Of a stretch of DNA of 41,184 nucleotides, positions 10,286 to 17,930 are shown in pieces. Under the pieces are notes generated by a model. The model was not told where the DNA came from. It did no database searches and saw nothing but the letters and a program-made list of their open reading frames with translations. Source of the DNA: Myxococcales bacterium (lineage in GTDB: Bacteria > Myxococcota_A > Polyangia > Fen-1088); NCBI GenBank assembly GCA_003158395.1, contig PMIX01000382.1:604-41787 (forward strand), in the 5' to 3' direction. A program made the translations under genes and the position numbers. Numbering within the stretch: position 1 is the stretch's first letter; each line of letters starts with the position of its first letter.

Positions 10286-10804
10286 CTACTTTTCGTCGAG
10301 GCGGCGGTTCTTTTTGATCTGATCGAGCGCCTTCTGGTACTCGACTTCCCAGGTCGCGGTTCCCTCTTCCAGGTTCTTGATCCGGCGGCGTACCTCGGCA
10401 TCGATCTCGTCGTCAACCAGCATGTGCTTCTTCAGGACTTCGACCATTCGTTTTCGCAGGGTGGCGTCGTCGGCGAAGATCTCCTCTACATGCATGGATT
10501 GCATGAACGACTCGATGATCTGCGTGGTCATCCACTCCAGCCCCTCGTCCCCTAGGCCAAAGCTTTTTTCGCTGGCGAGGGAGCGCTTGACCTTGCCGAA
10601 CTGTTCGTAGGGTAGGTTGCGTTTCTGCAGCAGGTCCTTTGCCTTGTCGGTGATCTCCCGCTCTAGGCGCAGGTATTCCTTCAGGACCGCCTGCACGTCG
10701 AGTTCGGCCTCGGCCCGGTCGGTGACCGAAATCTCCCCCGTGTCGACCAGTGTCTTGATGATTTCGGCACCGATCACGGGGATCTTTCCGGCGTAGAGAC
10801 GCAT
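10286..10804 (-). CDS. DUF507-like protein
   Basis: MRLYAGKIPVIGAEIIKTLVDTGEIS start and highly charged body (RKRMVEVLKKHMLVDDEIDAEVRRRIKNLEEGTATWEVEY) as in DUF507 proteins. Confidence 0.65.
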   Translation of the reverse strand: MRLYAGKIPVIGAEIIKTLVDTGEISVTDRAEAELDVQAVLKEYLRLEREITDKAKDLLQKRNLPYEQFGKVKRSLASEKSFGLGDEGLEWMTTQIIESFMQSMHVEEIFADDATLRKRMVEVLKKHMLVDDEIDAEVRRRIKNLEEGTATWEVEYQKALDQIKKNRRLDEK

Positions 10805-10967
10805 GGCTCTTGCGGCTTCTATAGGAGCGGAAGGGGCTCCGTCAAGGAATCACGCGCCTTTCGCTCTTCTCTGAGAGCTTGACAGGCGAGTCCAGGTAAG
10901 CAAAAACCCCCCGCGTCTCTTTTTCGTTTGCTTCTTGGCAGGCGAGAGAGCGATGCATCAGACAAAC

Positions 10968-11041
10968 GGCGGGTTAGCTCAGCTGGTTAGAGCAGGCGTT
11001 TCATACGCGCCGGGCCCTCGGTTCGAGTCCGAGACCCGCCA
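10968..11041 (+). tRNA. tRNA-Met (anticodon CAT; tRNA-Ile2 not excluded)
   Basis: Folded by hand: acceptor GGCGGGT/ACCCGCC, D stem GCTC/GAGC, anticodon arm GGCGT-TTCATAC-GCGCC, T arm CTCGG-TTCGAGT-CCGAG. CCA not encoded. Confidence 0.92.
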
Positions 11042-11158
11042 CAAGTACAGGTTCCACGGCAGTCCGCGAACGTCCGGCAACTAGCGCAGATCACGCGGAT
11101 TTACCGTAGAATACGGTCCTGGAACGTCCGGGGCGTTCCGTTGACAGCCGGAAGGGGG

Positions 11159-11209
11159 TGGGGGTAACTTTGGGGGTAACTCCAGATTCACGAAGACAGT
11201 TACCCCCAA
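11159..11209. repeat. Integrase-proximal iterons (putative arm-type integrase sites): two direct and one inverted copy
   Basis: TGGGGGTAACTT TGGGGGTAACTC (12-bp period), then AGTTACCCCCAA, which is the perfect inverse of TTGGGGGTAACT, directly upstream of the integrase ATG. Confidence 0.6.
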
Positions 11210-11222
11210 CGAAAGAACCCTC

Positions 11223-12440
11223 ATGCTGACCGACACCGCGATCCGCAAGGTCAAGGCGATGGGCAAGCGAGTCCGGTTGTACGACGGCGCGGGTTTGTAC
11301 CTGGAAGTGGTGCCGGCTGGTGGCAGGTGGTGGAGATTCAAGTACCGTTTCGCTGGCAAGGAGAAGCTGCTCTCGCTGGGCGTCTACCCGGAGGTGAGAT
11401 TGGCCGACGCGCGCGCCCGGTGCGCCGAAGTGCGCAAGCTACTGGCCGACGGCATTGACCCCAGCGTTCACCGCCGGGCGCAGCGTGCCGCCCGGGCCGA
11501 GAACGCCGCCAACACTTTCGAGGTGGTGGCCCGGGAGTGGTTCGAAAAGAACTCGCCTACCTGGGCGCCCAGCCATGCCACGCGCGTCTTGAGCCGGCTG
11601 GAGCGGGACGTGTTCCCCTACATCGGCGGCCGGCCTATCGGGGAACTCGCGCCGCCGGAGGTTCTGCGCGTGCTCCAGCGTATCGAGAACCGCAACGTGC
11701 TCGAAACGGCGCACCGCGTGCGGACTGACATCGGTGCCGTGTTCAGGTACGCCATCGTCACCGGTCGTGCCGATCGGGACGCGGCGGCCGACCTGCGAGG
11801 CGCCCTCAAACCTACCAACCCAGAACACTTCGCGGCCGTGACCGACCCGGGCGAGCTGGGCGAATTGCTGCGTGCGCTGTGGGGCTACCACGACGGAACG
11901 CCGGTGGTGGCGGCAGCCCTCAAGCTGGCGCCCATGCTGTTCGTGCGGCCTGGGGAACTGCGCAGCGCCAAGTGGGCGGACATCGACCTGGAGAACGGCG
12001 AGTGGAAGTTCACCGCGAGCAAGACGAAAACGCCGCACCTTGTCCCGCTGGCACCGCAAGCGGTGGCGATCTTCCGAGAACTGCAACCGCTCACCGGGCG
12101 TGGCCCCTATGTGTTCCCCAGCGCGCGCAGCAACCAGCGGCCCATGAGCAACAACGCCGTCACCGCGGCCCTGCGTCGCATGGGCATCGAACGGGCGGTG
12201 ACGTGCGGGCACGGGTTCCGCGCGACGGCGCGAACACTCCTCGACGAAGCCCTGGGCTACAGGGTCGACTTGATCGAGACGCAGCTAGCCCACGCAGTCA
12301 AAGACGCCAACGGCCGCGCGTACAACCGGACCAGTTTTCTGGCCGAGCGGCGCAAGATGATGCAGGGCTGGGCGGACTACCTCGACAAGTTGCGCGCGAA
12401 CGTGAAGGTGATTCCGTTCAAGCAGGCGGAAGGGGCGTAG
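11223..12440 (+). CDS. Tyrosine-type site-specific integrase (DUF4102 N-terminal domain, P4-like)
   Basis: N-terminus LTDTAIRKVKAMGKRVRLYDGAGLYLEVVPAGGRWWRFKYRFAGKEKLLSLGVYPEVRLADAR; catalytic-domain motifs RPGELRSAKWADID, HGFRATARTLLDE, LAHAVKDANGRAYNR. Confidence 0.93.
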   Translation: MLTDTAIRKVKAMGKRVRLYDGAGLYLEVVPAGGRWWRFKYRFAGKEKLLSLGVYPEVRLADARARCAEVRKLLADGIDPSVHRRAQRAARAENAANTFEVVAREWFEKNSPTWAPSHATRVLSRLERDVFPYIGGRPIGELAPPEVLRVLQRIENRNVLETAHRVRTDIGAVFRYAIVTGRADRDAAADLRGALKPTNPEHFAAVTDPGELGELLRALWGYHDGTPVVAAALKLAPMLFVRPGELRSAKWADIDLENGEWKFTASKTKTPHLVPLAPQAVAIFRELQPLTGRGPYVFPSARSNQRPMSNNAVTAALRRMGIERAVTCGHGFRATARTLLDEALGYRVDLIETQLAHAVKDANGRAYNRTSFLAERRKMMQGWADYLDKLRANVKVIPFKQAEGA

Positions 12441-12892
12441 TGAAGCAATCGAGCGGCCGCGAGCATCCCGCCCCTTGGCGCCTGCATTTCTTCCAGCGCC
12501 ACCCGGCCGACGATCCCGCGCGTGTCGTGCCTGCGCTTGAGTTTCTGCGCACGTGCCCCACCAAGGTCGAGGCCATGATCGTGGCCGTGGTGAAGGCCGT
12601 AGCAGACGCGCCCCCACCGGCTTTCAGCGGTGGCGGGAAGTGGGAGGCCATGCACGGCGATATGTCCGGCTTCTACGAAGTCCGCGTCGATGGACCCAAG
12701 CGCCGCCACTATCGCCTGTTCTGCATCCTGGAACGTGGCGGCGCCTCAGTCGGGCTTGGCGGCCCCAGCGTTGTCTTGATCGCGGGCAAGGACAAGCCCT
12801 TCATGACCGTGCTGTCCGCGGCCGACTACGCCGAGGTGAAGGCTTTTGGTGCCGAATACCGAAAACGGACTCCAAGAAGTGTCATGCCGTAG
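12440..12892 (+). CDS. HigB/RelE (Gp49-like)-type putative toxin
   Basis: GGGKWEAMHGDMSGFYEVRVDGPKRRHYRLFCILERG...VVLIAGKDKPFMTVLSAADYAEVKAFGAEYRKRTPRS resembles phage Gp49-like/HigB toxins. GTG start overlaps the integrase stop; the track start 11879 is inside the integrase. Confidence 0.6.
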   Translation: MKQSSGREHPAPWRLHFFQRHPADDPARVVPALEFLRTCPTKVEAMIVAVVKAVADAPPPAFSGGGKWEAMHGDMSGFYEVRVDGPKRRHYRLFCILERGGASVGLGGPSVVLIAGKDKPFMTVLSAADYAEVKAFGAEYRKRTPRSVMP

Positions 12893-13247
12893 CGGCGAGC
12901 ACACCGGCGAGCTTGCGCGCTCTGCCTCGTTTCGCACGACCCTGCGCCGGCACAAGCGTCAGGCTGTAGCCGAGAGATCGCACAATGCTCATGACCGTGG
13001 CCAGCGTCGGGTTTGGGGCATCCATGGTGAGCAATCGGCGCATGGCCGCGGGCTGGGTTCCCGTGCGCTTGGCCAGCAACGCCTTCGACACGCCGGCCTT
13101 GCTCCGCATTTCGTCGAGCGAGCGCACGAAAGCGTCCACCGAGTCGATGCCAGCCCGCGCTTCTGTGTAGGCCGCGGCGAACTCCCGATCCTTCATCCTG
13201 TCGGTGAAGTAGCGGTCAAACCCCGTCTTGGCATGCTTGGTCTTCAT
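12882..13247 (-). CDS. XRE/HTH putative antitoxin, HigA-like, convergent to the toxin-like gene
   Basis: FVRSLDEMRSKAGVSKALLAKRTGTQPAAMRRLLTMDAPNPTLATVMSIVRSLGYSLTLVP is an HTH of HigA/XRE type. ATG at 13247 is preferred because the longer ORF would cover a palindromic operator. Confidence 0.65.
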   Translation of the reverse strand: MKTKHAKTGFDRYFTDRMKDREFAAAYTEARAGIDSVDAFVRSLDEMRSKAGVSKALLAKRTGTQPAAMRRLLTMDAPNPTLATVMSIVRSLGYSLTLVPAQGRAKRGRARKLAGVLAATA

Positions 13248-13257
13248 ACGACGGAGT

Positions 13258-13273
13258 GTAACATATGGGTTAC
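13258..13273. promoter_or_regulatory. Palindromic candidate operator for the antitoxin-like gene
   Basis: GTAAC-atatgg-GTTAC inverted repeat 11 bp upstream of the minus-strand ATG at 13247. Confidence 0.45.
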
Positions 13274-13351
13274 GCCGGCTCAAGGAGGGAATGATCGCTC
13301 CGCCCCAAGGCCGCCAGCCCTGCGGAGTAGCGCGCGGCTACGTGGCTTCGG

Positions 13352-13550
13352 CTACCCGCGTCTGGGCGGTGTTCGAGAGTCCCGCGCTACGAGGTCCTCC
13401 GGATCGGCTTCTAGCGCCGCGGCGATACGCCCCAGCCAGTTCAACGTCGGCGATTTTCTGCGGCCAAAGACCTCCCAGAAGTGCGAGCGCGCGACGGCCG
13501 CCCGACTGGCCGCTTCACTGGAGGCCGGGCCGATTGGCGAAGTAATCTCG
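13352..13550 (-). pseudogene. Partial XRE-type HTH domain (helices 2-5) in a second reading frame
   Basis: SSEAASRAAVARSHFWEVFGRRKSPTLNWLGRIAAALEADPEDLVA reads as an HTH C-terminal portion, without a clear helix 1 or start codon. Confidence 0.35.
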
Positions 13551-13776
13551 CCAGCGACACGCCAAAAGCCTCGGCGGCTGCCACGACCGTTCGGAGGGTT
13601 GGATTCAGGGCTGCATATTCGAGTTTTTGCAGGTGCTTGAGGTCGATTCCGACGGCGTCGGCCGCCTGCTGCTGCGACCACCGATGGGCAGCACGGAACC
13701 GCGCCAAGTTCGCGGCAAGGTTCCGCCTTGCGTTCTCGAAGGCCGGCACGGAAGCCATGCCCACCCGTAGCCCCAA
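13441..13776 (-). CDS. XRE-family transcriptional regulator
   Basis: ARRNLAANLARFRAAHRWSQQQAADAVGIDLKHLQKLEYAALNPTLRTVVAAAEAFGVSLARLL is a complete XRE HTH. Confidence 0.75.
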   Translation of the reverse strand: MGLRVGMASVPAFENARRNLAANLARFRAAHRWSQQQAADAVGIDLKHLQKLEYAALNPTLRTVVAAAEAFGVSLARLLRQSARPPVKRPVGRPSRARTSGRSLAAENRRR

Positions 13777-13805
13777 AGCGTCCCATCAAAAACCTCACGG
13801 ATGGG

Positions 13806-13813
13806 GTAATTAC
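13806..13813. promoter_or_regulatory. GTAATTAC palindrome in the divergent XRE/cargo intergenic region
   Basis: Perfect 8-bp palindrome between the divergent starts at 13776(-) and 13890(+). Confidence 0.35.
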
Positions 13814-13834
13814 TGACCTGGTCGTAGGAACGTC

Positions 13835-13863
13835 TTGAGACAGGCGCGCTTTCTGACGATAAT
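13835..13863 (+). promoter_or_regulatory. Sigma70-like promoter for the zinc-ribbon/HEAT gene
   Basis: TTGAGA, 17-nt spacer, GATAAT; GGAGG lies 7 nt before the TTG start at 13890. Confidence 0.5.
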
Positions 13864-13889
13864 TCTCCGAGAAGATTGGAGGTGGCACC

Positions 13890-15389
13890 TTGAGCGATCT
13901 GGAAACTGGTGCGACGAAGGGAGACGACACGAAGAAGTGCCCATTCTGCGCTGAGAGCATCAGTGGGGACGCAGTCAGCTGCCGATTTTGTGGCGCGATC
14001 ACCCAGCAATTCCATGTGTTCGACATGCGCGGTCTTTTGCTCCTTCTGGAGCCTGTCGTTGCGCTGGGCCTCTTTTCGATCTGGTACTACAAGGTCCCGG
14101 TCCTCAGCCTCCCGACCTACGTCGCGGCAGTGATGGCAGCGTTGACGGTGGTAGCGGCCACCACCGTTTCCTGGGACGAGGCCGCACTTGCTTCCTCCGC
14201 GCCGCCTGGCCGGGGGCAACGGCCCCGTCCCTTTGCGTGGTTCCTTTTCGTGCTGTGCCTGTGGGCCATCGCCTACCCCGCGCACATGTTCCGGCGGCGG
14301 CAACGGCTCGCCCCGGGCCTTCAAGCGGTGGCCAGTGCAGGCGTCGCCCTGGCACTCACGGTGACCCTGGTTGCAGGGACGTTGGGGCTGCTGCACCTGA
14401 CCCATCTGAAGCTCGAAGAGCTCCGGATCGGACAGGAGAGGGCCGCAGAGGATGCGAGAGAAGCGCAACGGGCGCTGGCGGCACGGATGGAAAAGATCGA
14501 GAACCCGCCTGTTACGTTGCAAGTGACAGCCACGACTTCTCTGGGGCACATAAACGCAAGGTTTTTCGATGGCAACTACACCCCGGGGAAGGGCAATCAC
14601 TTTCTGCTCGTTCGGGTGAGGGTGCAACTCGCCGAGGACGCGCTGGCCCCGGTTCTTTTTGCGGCGGACTCGTTTGAATTGAGGACTTCGAGCGGAGAGT
14701 TGCTTTCCGAAAACAGCGAACCGGGGATGAATCTGGCGAAGCCGTTCGGTACCCGCACCATCTACCCTGGCAAGTGGAACCAGGGCGATCTGTTATTCAC
14801 CGACGATTCGGCACCGTCGGCAACGTACGAGTTGCAATGGAAAGGACCGCGGGTTTCGGTCACCTTCAACCCAGTCAAGATTGTTGTCGATCTGCTCAAG
14901 TCCTCCAACAAGCAGACCCGCAAATGGGCGACGGAGCAGCTTTCGCAGATCGGCCCGGAAGCTCTGCCCGAGTTGTTGCGGGCGCAGAGGAAGACATTCA
15001 GCGAGGATGAGGAGGTTCAGGCCGGGGTCGCTGGGTTGGTCAAACGACTGGCGGCCCGATCAATTCCGCAACTCGTCGCCGCCCTTCGGGACAGGGAGAT
15101 CGCTGGGCAGGCCGCCTTTGCACTCAGCCAGATAGGAAGACCCGCGGCAGGCGCCGTTCCCGCGCTCACGGAATTGGCCAAGGATAGTGACACCCGGCTA
15201 CGTAGCCTGGCGATCCTCGCCCTTTCCAAGATGGGTGTGGCGGCACGACCAGGGTTCGAGCCCCTGAAAGCTGCTCTTGCCGACCCTGACGAACTGACCC
15301 GGAAGTACGCCGCCGATGCGTTGAAGGGGATTGGGGCCGATGGTCGGGCCGCCGTCGCCGCGGCTGGCAAGGATGGTGAGAAGCCTTGA
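13890..15389 (+). CDS. Membrane protein: N-terminal zinc ribbon, hydrophobic helices, DUF4352-like middle, C-terminal HEAT-like repeats
   Basis: KCPFCAESISGDAVSCRFCGA; several TM stretches; middle domain with HFLLVRVRVQLAEDALAPVLF; repeated helical units (ARSIPQLVAALRDREIAGQAAFALSQIGRPAAGAVPALTELAKDSDTRLRSLAILALSKMG). Confidence 0.65.
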   Translation: MSDLETGATKGDDTKKCPFCAESISGDAVSCRFCGAITQQFHVFDMRGLLLLLEPVVALGLFSIWYYKVPVLSLPTYVAAVMAALTVVAATTVSWDEAALASSAPPGRGQRPRPFAWFLFVLCLWAIAYPAHMFRRRQRLAPGLQAVASAGVALALTVTLVAGTLGLLHLTHLKLEELRIGQERAAEDAREAQRALAARMEKIENPPVTLQVTATTSLGHINARFFDGNYTPGKGNHFLLVRVRVQLAEDALAPVLFAADSFELRTSSGELLSENSEPGMNLAKPFGTRTIYPGKWNQGDLLFTDDSAPSATYELQWKGPRVSVTFNPVKIVVDLLKSSNKQTRKWATEQLSQIGPEALPELLRAQRKTFSEDEEVQAGVAGLVKRLAARSIPQLVAALRDREIAGQAAFALSQIGRPAAGAVPALTELAKDSDTRLRSLAILALSKMGVAARPGFEPLKAALADPDELTRKYAADALKGIGADGRAAVAAAGKDGEKP

Positions 15390-15472
15390 GGCGGGCGCCT
15401 GCTTACGTATGCGCCGCTGCCACTCTTCTTCTGTCTGCAAGGAGGCCCTCTATGGCGCCAGGAGGCTGGATG

Positions 15473-16444
15473 ATGAACATTCGAGACTTCAACGCCTTCC
15501 CTCTGCTGGTGGCAGCCTTGGCAATGGGTGGCCTCGCTTGCGCGGGAATGGTTGTTCGAGAAGCAGAGTCAAACCTCGGGGCGAAATTGCATGCGCACGA
15601 GATGACCTTCGAGGTGACTGCATCGAATCAAGCGGTCGATCTTCGGGTCGCAGACGCTGTCAACGCAGCGATCGAGCAGACCGTGGCCGAACGGGGCCGA
15701 ATGCCGTCCGAACGGCTAGAACCACTGGCATATGCCGTGGTGATGCAAACTGGGATCGCGCCCGGTCTACAACGTCTTTGTGGGAATCGAACGGGCGGAT
15801 TGTGTTGCAGCCTGCTGTGCCGTGTGATGAGGACCGACGCCAAGGCTGTCATGATCGAAGCGCGTGACGATCTCGACAGAGAGTTTCGCGTTGACTCACT
15901 CGAACCCCGCGTTGACCCAACAAGACGTTGTGCGGGAGGCTCGCTATCCCAGCGTCTCCAGTGCTTGCGTGGTCTGGTCACGGCCGAACCTTCGCATGTG
16001 AAGGTCGGCCCGTTTCTCGTCTCGGGACGCATAACCTCCGCAATGGCCAAGGCCTTCGACGTTGATCTCCAGATTGTAAGAGTCCAAGTCCAGTCCGCCC
16101 GCGAGGAGCAAGCCAATAGGGAAGCGAAGGAACAAGAGGCGCATAGAGAATGGCTCTGCAATGTAAAGGTAGACGAGGCTGGCGCGGCCGTTGAGAGATG
16201 GCGGCCCGACGTCGCAAGAGTGCGTGTGGTCTGGGAGAATGCGAAAAGTTCGTGCGGGGATCTCTGGTCGCCAATTCACCAGCAGCGCATGGACAACATG
16301 GTCCGGGAGTCGGCAGATCAAGACGAGCTACGCAAAAACTACCCAGGAGAAGCCGAGAAACTTACGCGGTCACCGCGGCCGAAGAGCCGCCCGCGCAACG
16401 ATCTCGAAGAGAAGAACATCAGAGATCGCGTGCTCGGTCCGTGA
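15473..16444 (+). CDS. Hypothetical exported protein or lipoprotein
   Basis: MNIRDFNAFPLLVAALAMGGLACAG signal-like N-terminus and Cys-rich middle (GNRTGGLCCSLLCRV). Start among 15386, 15470 and 15473 is uncertain. Confidence 0.5.
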   Translation: MNIRDFNAFPLLVAALAMGGLACAGMVVREAESNLGAKLHAHEMTFEVTASNQAVDLRVADAVNAAIEQTVAERGRMPSERLEPLAYAVVMQTGIAPGLQRLCGNRTGGLCCSLLCRVMRTDAKAVMIEARDDLDREFRVDSLEPRVDPTRRCAGGSLSQRLQCLRGLVTAEPSHVKVGPFLVSGRITSAMAKAFDVDLQIVRVQVQSAREEQANREAKEQEAHREWLCNVKVDEAGAAVERWRPDVARVRVVWENAKSSCGDLWSPIHQQRMDNMVRESADQDELRKNYPGEAEKLTRSPRPKSRPRNDLEEKNIRDRVLGP

Positions 16445-16682
16445 ATGTCGGGAAGTCCCCGACCAGCAACGTGGATAGACCGGCGGCAAGGGCATGCGCC
16501 TGGCGAGCCGCGGCTGTCGCTCGTAGCCTGTCCATCGCGCTTGTATCGTACCGGCGCCGACGCTGAGGTACACTGAGACATCCCAGGCAACCTGCCGGTT
16601 GATCTCCGGCGGGTGGGGCCGCCTCGCACCTTCGACGGCCCCAGCCTGGCTCTCTTTCGCGAAGGCGCATCGAAGGTGCAAC

Positions 16683-17588
16683 TTGTCGAAGGTCGAGAAT
16701 CCCGACGCCGCACGCAAGCGAGGGCGGCCGAGGATTGACCTCACCCCAAACTGGAGCACCAACCCTGCTTTTCGTCGCGTGCGAGCTGCGGAGCGGATAC
16801 AGGCGGAGCTATTCCTCGCTGCGTGCAAGATTCTCGATGGTGAGCCACAGGGGAAGGTTGAAGTCGATCTGCGCCGGCACTTGTCGGAATTTCCCAGCAG
16901 CGTCTGTGAATTGAAGGCGAACGAACAGCAAGCTTTCGCGGTCCGGGCATCGTGTGCCAGCATGGCGAGCCCTGATGCAATTCGGAAGGGAGGCGGCCCG
17001 GCGAAATGGGCAGATGCACAGACGGGAATCCTCATCGGTCACGGGCCGAACTGGTACAAGGACGCCGTTCGGCGCTCACCGTGGCCACCCGGAAAGCGGC
17101 GCCGCTACTCTCCAATTGCAGAAATGCGGCGCGAGATGAAACGGCACCCCAGCCGCTTCGACCGACTCACGGCTGAGGAACGGTGCTTTCTTCGTCTGCC
17201 ACAGGAGGCAAGGAATGCCATTGAGACGGCGGTGAGAGATGCATGGCAAGCCGAACGGGAGGAATGGCGGTGGCGGGGGGAACGACGGGACTTCCCCATC
17301 GTGGACTACTTCGAGCGTGGGCCGAAGGCACGGCAGTCCTTGGGCGTGCCGCCCTCTCTCAGAGACATCGTGGGGAAGGCGGTCGGGCATCTGGACAAGG
17401 GACTTCAGGCCGCCGTGCGTGGAGTGTGTCGTCGATATCTCACCAAGTGGGATGAACGACGCCAGCCCACCAAGAAGGAGGCGCGCAAACTAGGCCTGCC
17501 TGACGATTGGGCAACCGGCGGCGGCCAGCGGCGCCACCACTACGTCGACGTGACGCCGTTGCCCGCGCTGGGCCGGCTCTCGGACTGA
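16683..17588 (+). CDS. Hypothetical protein with AT-hook-like N-terminus
   Basis: ARKRGRPRIDLTPNWS contains the GRP core of AT-hooks. A TTG start at 16683 preceded by GAAGGTG is plausible; the ORF opens at 16599. Confidence 0.45.
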   Translation: MSKVENPDAARKRGRPRIDLTPNWSTNPAFRRVRAAERIQAELFLAACKILDGEPQGKVEVDLRRHLSEFPSSVCELKANEQQAFAVRASCASMASPDAIRKGGGPAKWADAQTGILIGHGPNWYKDAVRRSPWPPGKRRRYSPIAEMRREMKRHPSRFDRLTAEERCFLRLPQEARNAIETAVRDAWQAEREEWRWRGERRDFPIVDYFERGPKARQSLGVPPSLRDIVGKAVGHLDKGLQAAVRGVCRRYLTKWDERRQPTKKEARKLGLPDDWATGGGQRRHHYVDVTPLPALGRLSD

Positions 17589-17675
17589 CGGGGCAGTCGA
17601 ACGGCAGGGCGAAGCCCAGGCGGCCGGCTGGTGGTGGGGATTATTACCCCCCGCAGCGCGCTCCCCTTTGCCTTC

Positions 17676-17930
17676 ATGGAACAGAAAGACGCCCCGAAGA
17701 CGGTTATGGACGAACCGCAGTCGGCACACACCCTCCTGCGCCGCCGAGAGGTCGAAATGCGGGTCGGCTTGCGGCGCAGCGCCATCTATCTCCGTCTGAC
17801 CAACGGAACCTTTCCCAAACCCATAAAACTGGGTCCGCACTCGGTCCGCTGGATTGCCCGTGAGGTCGACGCCTGGGTTGCGGCCCGCATCGCTGAGTCG
17901 CGGCCCAGCACGGCCGAGGTGCGGCTATGA
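17676..17930 (+). CDS. AlpA-family (MerR-like HTH) phage regulator/excisionase
   Basis: LLRRREVEMRVGLRRSAIYLRLTNGTFPKPIKLGPHSVRWIAREVDAWVAARIAE is the classic AlpA pattern. Confidence 0.88.
   Translation: MEQKDAPKTVMDEPQSAHTLLRRREVEMRVGLRRSAIYLRLTNGTFPKPIKLGPHSVRWIAREVDAWVAARIAESRPSTAEVRL

Noticed and set aside
13258-13273. Relation of the GTAAC/GTTAC operator to the integrase GGGGGTAACT iterons
   Set aside because: Only a 5-mer is shared; too short to claim common binding.
13605-14627. 340-aa minus-strand ORF over the zinc-ribbon/HEAT gene
   Set aside because: Its start is antisense to a gene with promoter, RBS and recognisable zinc ribbon; only the XRE-like part (13441-13776, other frame) is credible.
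16591-16613. CCTGCCGG-N7-CCGGCGGG hairpin as a riboswitch or ncRNA
   Set aside because: GC-rich stem with no conserved loop or expression evidence; such stems are common by chance at this GC content.
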